NCBI GenBank assembly: GCA_020636225.1 | Contig: JACJYI010000004.1 | Coordinates: 1-64,000 of the forward strand | Length of the DNA: 64,000 nucleotides | Direction: 5' to 3' | From: Lewinellaceae bacterium | GTDB lineage: Bacteria; Bacteroidota; Bacteroidia; Chitinophagales; Saprospiraceae | Shown: positions 57,551-64,000 of the stretch, one piece after another | Layout of the letters: the number at the start of each line of letters is the position of its first letter | How positions within the stretch are numbered: position 1 is the first letter of the stretch | The notes under the pieces: model-generated | Told to the model about the DNA's origin: nothing | The model's database searches: none | The model's input: only the letters and a program-made list of their open reading frames with translations | Program-made: the position numbers and the translations under genes

Positions 57551-57593
57551 AAACAAAAGGACTCATCGAGCGCATCGATGGGTCCTTTTGTTT
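57551..57593. terminator. Strong bidirectional terminator ending the nos operon
   Basis: Arms 57551-57569 and 57575-57593 are inverted over 19 bases with one mismatch and a five-base loop; the outer part is AAACAAAAGG/CCTTTTGTTT, giving T-rich tails on both strands. It can end both the nos operon and, on the minus strand, the DUF1761 gene's transcript. Confidence 0.85.
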
Positions 57594-57634
57594 GTGCTGA
57601 TCCATCCGGGAATGGATCAACGGGAATGATCCGA

Positions 57635-58075
57635 TCAGCGCCAGGCGCTGAGAATACCGCACATTACCATGGCGGTGAGTGTCCAGTAAAGGATATTGAC
57701 GAAGGCCCATTTGCGGCTGCGCATCTCGAATACGGCCATGGAGGCGAAGATGGGCAGGAGCACGGTGATCCCGAAGATCAGTCCATGCGCCAGGCCATGC
57801 TGGAAGGTGACATAGTTCTGGCCATCGGGTCCGGTGGTCTGGGGGCCGTCGGTTTCGCCAGCACCGGTGACCCATGCCCAGAAGAAAGAAGCGAGAAGGA
57901 AGGAGGTCACCAGGGTGAGGACGTACATGATCGGCTTGGGCATGTTGGCTTTGATCTGCTCCACGGTGAATCCATTGGCCTGCATCCAGGCATTCCCCAT
58001 CACCTTAGGATGGTAGAAGATCATCCCCATGATCATGGGGACCAGGGCGGCGACAATTACGGCGAAGTAATTCAT
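57635..58075 (-). CDS. DUF1761 family membrane protein
   Basis: 146 residues from the ATG at 58075, with four membrane segments. The family opening is seen: NYFAVIVAALVPMIMGMIFYHPKVMGNAW, then GLAHGLIFG and a C-terminal membrane pair. The function is unknown. It is read alone toward the nos terminator. Confidence 0.8.
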   Translation of the reverse strand: MNYFAVIVAALVPMIMGMIFYHPKVMGNAWMQANGFTVEQIKANMPKPIMYVLTLVTSFLLASFFWAWVTGAGETDGPQTTGPDGQNYVTFQHGLAHGLIFGITVLLPIFASMAVFEMRSRKWAFVNILYWTLTAMVMCGILSAWR

Positions 58076-58138
58076 AGTGTTGTTTTGGTTGATTAGGCCT
58101 GAAATATAGAGAATATTCGGCATTGTACCCCGGACAGA

Positions 58139-58730
58139 TGTGAGCTGTTCTGCAGCAGGAGGGGTGTTCCTGGTTCCTGGGTTCCTTGTTCCTGGTTCCT
58201 GGTTGATTTTGGTCGGGTAAGCTGAAAGGTCTGGCTGCTTGCCTGCCGGAGGCATGGTTCAAAGTTCAAGGCGTCCCCGAATTCTCGGGGAGCCGGTTCA
58301 ATGTTCAAAGGGTGTTTCTGGTTCCTGGTTCCAGGGTTCCTTGTTCCTGGTGGGCTTCGGAATCAGAGATCGTTTTCAAACGTCTGGTTCCTTGCCTGCC
58401 GCAGGCATGGTTCAAGGTTCAAGGCGTCCCCGAATTCTCGGGGAGCCGGTTCAATGTTCAAAGGGTGTTTCTGGTTCCTGGTTCCAGGGTTCCTTGTTCT
58501 TAGTGTGAAGACCAACTCCAAGAGCATGCGATGATTGGATTCCTGATCGGGCAATGGTTTCATGGTGAATGTCGATTGCCATAGCCCATGACGAAGTAGC
58601 CCCGGGTTTTAACCCGGGGTTCCAGGAAGCCAATAGGTCAGAAATGGTTTTAACCCGGGGTTCCAGGAAGCCAATAGGTCAGAAATGGTTTTAACCATTT
58701 CAACTCTACACGGTCTACGGTCTTCCGTCC
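58139..58730. repeat. Tandem-repeat-rich intergenic region
   Basis: Contains (a) a 153-base direct repeat, units at about 58231-58350 and 58384-58503, each with TTGCCTGCCG-AGGCATGGTTCAA, the palindrome CCCCGAATTCTCGGGG-type (58275-58290, 58428-58443) and TTCCTGGTTCC words; a partial third unit lies at 58165-58206. (b) A 41-base repeat of TTTTAACCCGGGGTTCC units starting at 58607, 58648 and 58689 (last one cut). No gene is supported. Confidence 0.75.
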
Positions 58731-58925
58731 TCTGTGGCCCTTCGTGCCCCTGGTGCCTTTGTGGCGAACACCTATGATTCCTGGTTCCTGGTTGGCATTC
58801 TGATGGGAGGAACGATGCAAATGGATTGCACTTCAAGACATGAACTTTGGTGGAGAACGGAACTCAGTTCGACAAAACACCTGAATGAACGGATACGATA
58901 TGAACCAAACACCTTAATTTCCACC

Positions 58926-59180
58926 ATGAACTATGATCCCCTGACCCAAACCCTTCGGACCTCTTCGGGTCGGCTGATCAAGCGGATGCACTGCCCGTAT
59001 CGGCTGAGCGAGGACGACCTGGACCCCGGCCTTCGCTGCCGGCAATGTGAACGGACCCTGGTCGACGCCCACAGCCTGCCCGAGGAAACCCTGGCCGACC
59101 TGCTGGTACAGCAGCCGGACACCTGCCTGAAACTCGATCTGGATCACCCCGAACTCCGCATCACCCATGAGCGCCTTTAA
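58926..59180 (+). CDS. Small hypothetical protein with Cys pairs
   Basis: 84 residues from the ATG at 58926. It contains KRMHCPYRLSE and LRCRQCERTLVDA, three Cys of which two form CxxC, compatible with a small zinc-binding knuckle. The rest is acidic and helical. It overlaps the next gene by 14 bases, so the two are likely made together. The function is unknown. A longer in-frame start at 58734 lies in repeat sequence and is not favoured. Confidence 0.6.
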   Translation: MNYDPLTQTLRTSSGRLIKRMHCPYRLSEDDLDPGLRCRQCERTLVDAHSLPEETLADLLVQQPDTCLKLDLDHPELRITHERL

Positions 59181-59643
59181 TCCCAACATTCCCCCGGAAG
59201 GCACCCGCGTCATTCGCACGGCTCGCACCCTCGAAGACATCAATCAGGCCGCCCGGGAAGGATTCAGACCCCTTGTCCGTCCGATCCAACCTTCACCGAG
59301 GATCTACAACAAGGTGTCCGTCTACCAGCATCGGCAAACCGGGGAGATCGACGAATTCGGAGATTACCGGTACATTCCCGATCCGGCTGTCTGGGAGGAA
59401 GTACTCCCCTGGACGCACTATTATCCGTACCAGTGGCCGAGGCCCTATGCCGCCTACCTGCTCCCCCCGGACCTGGAGACGGGCGATACCGTCTGGCTGG
59501 AAGACCTGATCGAGGACGTCATTGCCGCCGTGTGGAACCAGGGCAACGCCTGGCGACTGGACAGTTGCCTGGCCGTCTGGAACGGGGAGGAGTTCGATCT
59601 GCTCTATGACGAAGGCCGGGACAGGCGGGTGATGATGGGGTAA
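59167..59643 (+). CDS. Hypothetical protein coupled to the small Cys protein
   Basis: 158 residues, acidic and rich in Tyr, Trp and Pro (DYRYIPDPAVWEEVLPWTHY, YPYQWPRPYAAYLLPP), with a closing helical/strand part WLEDLIEDVIAAVWNQGNAW and WNGEEFDLLYDEG. No signal peptide or membrane segment. No known family was recognised. It starts inside the preceding gene. Confidence 0.6.
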   Translation: MSAFNPNIPPEGTRVIRTARTLEDINQAAREGFRPLVRPIQPSPRIYNKVSVYQHRQTGEIDEFGDYRYIPDPAVWEEVLPWTHYYPYQWPRPYAAYLLPPDLETGDTVWLEDLIEDVIAAVWNQGNAWRLDSCLAVWNGEEFDLLYDEGRDRRVMMG

Positions 59644-59784
59644 AATAAATTGGATGAATCAGATTGATCGATCCATAACCATATTCTTTTCTCACTGGCT
59701 TGCACAATCCGTTTGCGGAGAAACCTTGAAAGAGACGGGAAACTATTTCATGCAGACCATTTGATATGTTTCCATGTTTACCTT

Positions 59785-59800
59785 TTGCACTATAATGCAC
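59785..59800. promoter_or_regulatory. Operator-like repeat 1 of the hipBST operon
   Basis: TTGCACTATAATGCAC, 12 of 16 bases or more identical to the perfect palindrome at 59846-59861. Confidence 0.5.
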
Positions 59801-59845
59801 TTTCTCGCATCATTCGCACCTGAATGGCCTGTTTTCATCACAAAT

Positions 59846-59861
59846 GTGCATCATAATGCAC
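59846..59861. promoter_or_regulatory. Operator-like repeat 2 (perfect palindrome) of the hipBST operon
   Basis: GTGCAT-CATA-ATGCAC, perfectly inverted, 61 bases from repeat 1 on the same face of the helix within about one turn. HipB proteins bind several such palindromes to repress their operon. A weak -7 box TAATATTG lies at 59891-59898, before the hipB ATG. Confidence 0.6.
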
Positions 59862-59917
59862 TTATTGTTGCATTAAACCCACTTTTAGATTAATATTGAT
59901 CCACAAAGAGCCATACA

Positions 59918-60136
59918 ATGCACCAGGCCAGCCTCATCCAGACCATCAAGAAGCGCAGGGAGATCCTGCAGGTATCACAGGAGACGTTGGCCGAGCTGAC
60001 CGGTGTCGGTCTTCGTACCCTGAAGCAACTGGAGTCCGGAAGAGGCAACCCTACCCTGTCGACCCTCCAGAAAATCGCAGATGTGCTGGGTATGGAAGTA
60101 TGTCTGAAGGTGAAAGAAATCCATCCCAGGACATGA
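59918..60136 (+). CDS. hipB: HipB-like XRE antitoxin/repressor
   Basis: 72 residues, all of it a Cro/C1 helix-turn-helix: LIQTIKKRREILQVSQETLAELTGVGLRTLKQLESGRGNPTLSTLQKIADVLGMEV pattern (read in pieces: VSQETLAELTGV as the turn and LKQLESGRGNPTLSTL as recognition). Probably binds the two palindromes upstream and represses the operon. It overlaps hipS by four bases (ATGA). Confidence 0.9.
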   Translation: MHQASLIQTIKKRREILQVSQETLAELTGVGLRTLKQLESGRGNPTLSTLQKIADVLGMEVCLKVKEIHPRT

Positions 60137-60462
60137 GACAGGCCAGAATCTTATTCAGGGATGAAGAAGCCGGGGTATTGACTCAGTTGGATAATGGTTC
60201 GTTCACCTTTCGATACCACGACACCTGGTATGCCGATCCCTCCAAACCGGCCATCAGTCTGACCTTAACTAAGGACCGACAAGAGTACCGTTCGGATGTC
60301 CTCTTTCCCTTCTTTTTCCACTTGCTACCGGAAGGATCCAACAAGCAGATGGTTTGTCGCCATCACCGCCTGGATCCGGACGATGCATTTGGTATCCTGC
60401 TCACGGTCGCCCGGGTGGATCCCATCGGTGCCGTGCGGGTCATCCAAATGCAGACGTCATGA
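60133..60462 (+). CDS. hipS: HipS-like separate HipA N-terminal subdomain
   Basis: 109 residues. It corresponds to the N-subdomain 1 of HipA (couple_hipA): FPFFFHLLPEGSNKQ, then DDAFGILLTVARVDPIGAVRV. In HipBST systems of the E. coli O127 type this piece is a separate protein and is the antitoxin that blocks HipT. It has ATGA overlaps with hipB before it and hipT after it. Confidence 0.85.
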   Translation: MRQARILFRDEEAGVLTQLDNGSFTFRYHDTWYADPSKPAISLTLTKDRQEYRSDVLFPFFFHLLPEGSNKQMVCRHHRLDPDDAFGILLTVARVDPIGAVRVIQMQTS

Positions 60463-61442
60463 GTATGCCTCTGATCACCCGTTGTCCGGGTACATTGGCG
60501 GAGGGCTTTACCGCCTATAGCCGGACCTGTCAGAAGCGGGTCTTTGACGGACGGAGTGTATCGCATATCCTCCCCTACGATTCGCCGGTTATCGGGGAGG
60601 CGGAGGACAACCCTTTTGACAAGAACCGTCAGTATATCAGCTTGTCTGGTGTCCAGGAAAAGTTCTCTGTGATCCTGGACGGCAACCACCTCCGACTGAC
60701 CCGGGAAGGGGAGCGGGGTACCCATATCCTCAAACCCGTACCGCAGGCATCCCGGAGACCAGATCAGATGCCAGCAAATGAGCACCTGACCATGCAGATC
60801 GCCCGTCAGATCTTCGGTATTGAAACAGCGGAAAATGCCCTTATCTTTTTCCGAAACGGAGATCCGGCCTATATCACCAGGCGATTTGATGTAAGAGAGG
60901 ATGGTGCAAAATGGGCGCAGGAGGACTTTGCCTCCCTCGCAGGTAAGACACCCTCCACACATGGTGCGCACTACAAGTATGACGGCCATTATCTGGAGCT
61001 GTTCCAGTTGATGAAGGCAACTGTCCCTGCCTATGCTGTGGAAGCGCCCAAATTGTGGCAGTTGCTCCTTTTCAACTACCTGTTTTCCAATGGGGATGCT
61101 CATCTGAAAAACTTCTCGCTGATCGAAACACTGATGGGTGATTTCCGTCTGAGTCCGGCCTACGACCTGCTCAACAGCCGAATCCATATCGAGGATTCAG
61201 AATTTGCGCTGGAAGGCGGCCTATTACCTCCGCCTCTCAACCAGGGAACGGTGGCCCACAGGTTTACCATCCTCGCAGCAGAGGCGGGCATTCCTGATAC
61301 GATCCGTCAGGCCAACTTCAACCGGATGACCACTCAATCAGAGCGCGTAGAGCGCCTGGTAAAGGCTTCCTACCTTGATGAGCGCACCAAACGGAATTAC
61401 TGGCAGGCGTACCAGGAGAGGGTGAAGCGGTTGGTGAAATAA
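60459..61442 (+). CDS. hipT: HipT-like serine/threonine kinase toxin
   Basis: 327 residues, the HipA kinase core without its N-subdomain. The Gly-rich loop reads SLSGVQEKFS (61-70), with the S-x-S pair (Ser61, Ser63) that in HipT is autophosphorylated. The catalytic loop is NGDAHLKNFS (211-220, Asp213) and the metal-binding Asp is in SPAYDLL (Asp236). HipT of E. coli phosphorylates tryptophanyl-tRNA synthetase; HipA targets GltX. The target here is unknown. Start at 60459 overlaps the hipS stop (ATGA). Confidence 0.88.
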   Translation: MSMPLITRCPGTLAEGFTAYSRTCQKRVFDGRSVSHILPYDSPVIGEAEDNPFDKNRQYISLSGVQEKFSVILDGNHLRLTREGERGTHILKPVPQASRRPDQMPANEHLTMQIARQIFGIETAENALIFFRNGDPAYITRRFDVREDGAKWAQEDFASLAGKTPSTHGAHYKYDGHYLELFQLMKATVPAYAVEAPKLWQLLLFNYLFSNGDAHLKNFSLIETLMGDFRLSPAYDLLNSRIHIEDSEFALEGGLLPPPLNQGTVAHRFTILAAEAGIPDTIRQANFNRMTTQSERVERLVKASYLDERTKRNYWQAYQERVKRLVK

Positions 61443-61603
61443 CCCACCAAACCGAGCCATGGCGATCTTTCCGGATCTGACCGTGATGCGGGAAGCCTGC
61501 GGGGAGGTGGATCCGGGGATCCAATCAAGGAGCTGACCAAAGCTCGGCAAAATGACCACGATGCAGGTTCATTGCACTTGATCTTCCTATATTTATTCAA
61601 CGC

Positions 61604-63133
61604 ATGACAGAAAAACTCACCATTTCCAAATCACTTTACAAAGCCTGGCGGGAGCATCCACGGCTCGGCTGGTGGTACGTCCGGGACAGGGAACGGTACG
61701 ACTGGATTCAAGCTCAAGATGGGAACAGTGTGGCCGGAGCGGGAACCGGTGAGACCGTAGAGCAACAAGTCCAGAAGTTGTTTGCGGGAAGGTCGATGAT
61801 GGAAATAGAAGCCAGGCCTTCTGAATGGGCGTTGGCACGAAAACAAACACAACAAGCCATTGAGCAGGGGGTAGAGGTGATTGTCCAGGCCGTACTACAC
61901 TGGGAAGATTTGCTATGCATCACTGATCTACTGGTGCTGGATCATGAAGGTCGCTATGATCTGGTCGAGGTCAAGAGTAAATCCAATATCCGGAAAGACA
62001 CAAAAGCAGAACCCGTTTTGCCGGAACTCATCGACGACCTGTCCTTCCAACGGTTGATCCTGACCCGAATGCTGGGAGATCGATTCTCAGGCCGTTGCCG
62101 ACTGGCTTATGTGAACAAAAACTACATTTTCTCTGGAGAGCTGGACCCTTTGACACTGATCCTGGAGGAGGATATCACAGATGATTTAACTCCATCAGAG
62201 GAGGTGCTCCAATTACTGAAGCAGTTGCGGAAAGATGTCACCATATCCAACGAGGAGTTTCTAAACACCTACACCTATGACGGCTGCAAACACACCTGGT
62301 GGTATGGGGCATTGCCACCAGAGGATTCCGTCTGGACCATCCCCCGGATGTCGAAGAAGTTGGTCCCAGTCATCCATACTGGTCGCACCGGTCTTGCCGA
62401 ACTGAACCATGATGATCTTCGCATCTTGGGTGAGAAACAACAAGCTTTTGTCCATTGTTGGCGGCAGGGAACGGAAACCATTAACAGGGAAACGATCCAC
62501 TCTATCCTGGAGCGCCTGCCCCGGCCTTGGATCTTCTACGACTACGAGACGATCCAATCCCCCATTCCCTTGTTACACGGAACACGTCCCAACCAGCAGG
62601 TAGTGGTCCAATGGTCCATGCATGTCCAGGAAGAGGAAGGTGGAGCAATCAGGCACTATGAAGACATCATCCAACCTGGTGAGATCAGTAACGAACGAGT
62701 CATTCGTTCGCTGGCTGAACTGGTGCATTCACTGGGACAAACCGGTACGTTCTTCGTCTGGCATCAATCCTTTGAAAACACGCGCAACAAAGAGATCGCC
62801 ATAGACTATCCGGACCTCGCAGACATCTATGTGGGTATCAATGAACGCACCTTTGACCTGGAGAAGATCTTTACCGATCTACTCTGGTTCGACCGACGGT
62901 TTCAGGGTTCGACCTCGATCAAAACTATTTTGCCGGTGCTGACGGATGTCAGTTATGACGATCTCAACATCCGGAAAGGGGATATTGCGGCTGGTCTGCT
63001 ACGACAGGTTGTCCAGGGTGACCTCCCGACAGGTCAGGATGATCAGATCATCAAGGATCTATTGGCTTACTGTGAGCGGGATACCTGGGCAATGGTCAAA
63101 GTGATTGAAGTAATAATAAAAAAAATGTTATGA
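61604..63133 (+). CDS. DUF2779 protein: PD-(D/E)xK plus DEDD-exonuclease-like domains
   Basis: 509 residues. The N-terminal half is a Cas4/RecB-like PD-(D/E)xK nuclease: LTISKSLYKAW start, Glu52, Asp108 in ITDLLV and the E-V-K of DLVEVKSKS (Glu122-Lys124). The Cys that bind Fe-S in Cas4 relatives are absent here except a lone DGCKH. The C-terminal half looks like a DnaQ-type 3'-5' exonuclease: FYDYETIQSPIPL (Asp313, Glu315), FFVWHQSFENT, and YCERDTWAMV (Asp493). The biological role is not known; such double-nuclease proteins turn up in variable regions. A TATATTTA box lies nine bases before the ATG. Overlaps the next gene by ATGA. Confidence 0.85.
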   Translation: MTEKLTISKSLYKAWREHPRLGWWYVRDRERYDWIQAQDGNSVAGAGTGETVEQQVQKLFAGRSMMEIEARPSEWALARKQTQQAIEQGVEVIVQAVLHWEDLLCITDLLVLDHEGRYDLVEVKSKSNIRKDTKAEPVLPELIDDLSFQRLILTRMLGDRFSGRCRLAYVNKNYIFSGELDPLTLILEEDITDDLTPSEEVLQLLKQLRKDVTISNEEFLNTYTYDGCKHTWWYGALPPEDSVWTIPRMSKKLVPVIHTGRTGLAELNHDDLRILGEKQQAFVHCWRQGTETINRETIHSILERLPRPWIFYDYETIQSPIPLLHGTRPNQQVVVQWSMHVQEEEGGAIRHYEDIIQPGEISNERVIRSLAELVHSLGQTGTFFVWHQSFENTRNKEIAIDYPDLADIYVGINERTFDLEKIFTDLLWFDRRFQGSTSIKTILPVLTDVSYDDLNIRKGDIAAGLLRQVVQGDLPTGQDDQIIKDLLAYCERDTWAMVKVIEVIIKKML

Positions 63134-63750
63134 ACTATGCAAAAGACAAAGGAATGCTGACCAAGGAAGAATTCCTGCATATTGCAGACATCATTCGACC
63201 AACAATCGCTGAAGTTATAACCAAATATGACCATAATAAATATCCTTCAACAGACTATAATCGATTTAAGACTTCATTTGCCAACCTGAGAAAAGAGAAT
63301 ACTGACATTTCAGATGCACTCATCTGGAAATGGGGTCATTGGGGAAAAAAGAACTTTCCCCAAAGCCATAAAGACCTAATTAGCGAAATAGAATACTTAT
63401 GGCCACATTTTGTTGATTCCAATGCCACTTCTTCTTCCGAAGAAACTTTCAATTGGTGGAGCAATAGATTGACTAAATCGACCAGATTTATTACAGTGTC
63501 ATTTATTACTCACCTGGTTCATTATAATGAGCTTTTGCCAATTATAGATCAACATAACTTCAGAGCCATGGGTTCTTTCATCAGAATGGTAAAACCTGAA
63601 AATAAGTTCAAGAAAAAACCATCTAAATGGAATGACATTATTGAACTAAAATCATTCATGGTTTCACTTAATGAGATCCTCAATACTCTAGAGTATTCCG
63701 ATTTAGATAGATATCTTATGATGTATGGGAAATACCACTCAGTACGATAA
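63130..63750 (+). CDS. AT-rich hypothetical protein coupled to the DUF2779 nuclease
   Basis: 206 residues, no recognised domain. Helical and Trp/Phe-rich (LIWKWGHWGKKNFPQSHKDL, EIEYLWPHFVD, FNWWSNRLTKSTRFITVSFI, FIRMVKPENKFKKKPSKWND). Its base composition is far more AT-rich than its neighbours, pointing to transfer. The ATG lies in the stop of the DUF2779 gene, so translation is coupled and a shared function or complex is likely. It may be a regulator, specificity factor or antitoxin-like partner; nothing in the sequence decides. Confidence 0.65.
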   Translation: MNYAKDKGMLTKEEFLHIADIIRPTIAEVITKYDHNKYPSTDYNRFKTSFANLRKENTDISDALIWKWGHWGKKNFPQSHKDLISEIEYLWPHFVDSNATSSSEETFNWWSNRLTKSTRFITVSFITHLVHYNELLPIIDQHNFRAMGSFIRMVKPENKFKKKPSKWNDIIELKSFMVSLNEILNTLEYSDLDRYLMMYGKYHSVR

Positions 63751-63863
63751 ATTTCTTCATTCCCTAACTTATAAACTCTTACTTTACTACAATCCTATTT
63801 CGCATAACTTATATGTCACATACAATCAATATTGTAGTCATTTCCGAGATTATCAAGTTTCAT

Positions 63864-64000
63864 TTACGGCTTACGAATAAAATATTCCAGCGCACGAGGA
63901 AAATGATCATGGATGATCTCTAACTTCAAACGGTTATCCAGGGTCCGAGATCTAAGGAAATCAGCATGACTCTGGATCATTTCAAGTAAGCGATAGTGAA
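63864..64000 (-). CDS. C-terminal end of an unknown gene cut by the window edge
   Basis: 45 codons are visible, ending in TAA at 63864-63866, and read HYRLLEMIQSHADFLRSRTL then DNRLKLEIIHDHFPRALEYF. The sequence is helical and protein-like, with balanced composition, and its other two frames are broken by stops. The family cannot be told. Confidence 0.55.
   Translation of the reverse strand, partial: HYRLLEMIQSHADFLRSRTLDNRLKLEIIHDHFPRALEYFIRKP

Overview
The window comes from a GC-rich member of the Bacteroidota, most likely a Saprospiria-like or related environmental lineage. The evidence is type IX secretion (T9SS) sorting domains of both type A and type B, SusC-like TonB-dependent receptors, AMP nucleosidase, TIGR02757 and GldE/CorC-like proteins, and repeated use of the Bacteroidota -7 promoter box TAnnTTTG. 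Genus cannot be told from the sequence alone.

Layout. 1-5.8 kb: lpxK (cut by the window edge), a Reg_prop lipoprotein, an AT-rich DUF4375 gene bracketed by attC-like hairpins, an ALDH7-type aldehyde dehydrogenase, and an OmpA-family protein. 6-9.5 kb: paaE with its own TetR regulator and a palindrome abutting the start codon, an AT-rich hypothetical, and AMP nucleosidase. 10-19.9 kb: a thioredoxin/patatin/CorC block, DUF429, a TonB-type outer-membrane protein, DUF2256, recX, LytTR and lspA. 19.9-25.8 kb: two ArsR-type regulators, then a minus-strand operon (51-aa membrane protein, POTRA/BamA-like protein, NAD kinase, cyclase, TPR membrane protein, tsaB). 25.8-36 kb: yjbQ, a class A PBP, then a block of T9SS cargo (M43-like metalloprotease plus two tandem copies of a beta-propeller protein). 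This block is followed by a second, diverged copy of the PBP 3' end, so it looks inserted into the PBP tail. 36-45.7 kb: terC, GT2, TIGR02757, a type-B T9SS protein, secA, deoC.

45.7-57.6 kb is a full nitrous oxide reduction locus. On the minus strand are an Rrf2 regulator with Fe-S-type cysteines, a cytochrome c lipoprotein and a heme-copper-oxidase-like membrane protein. Divergent from them are clade II lipoprotein nosZ, a nos-associated membrane protein, nosL, nosD, nosF, nosY, the di-iron NO-damage repair protein RIC/ScdA, a small Cys-containing exported protein, and an OprC/NosA-like copper TonB receptor, ending in a strong terminator. The intergenic region has one perfect palindrome suited to Rrf2 and one CRP/FNR-like palindrome. 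The locus reads as a self-contained unit: sense NO, import copper, load NosZ, reduce N2O, repair NO damage.

57.6-64 kb is accessory: DUF1761, tandem intergenic repeats, an overlapping pair of unknown genes, a three-gene HipBST toxin-antitoxin operon with two upstream operator-like repeats, and a translationally coupled pair made of a DUF2779 double-nuclease protein and an AT-rich unknown partner. A second minus-strand gene is cut by the right edge. No rRNA, tRNA, CRISPR array or intact insertion sequence was seen.
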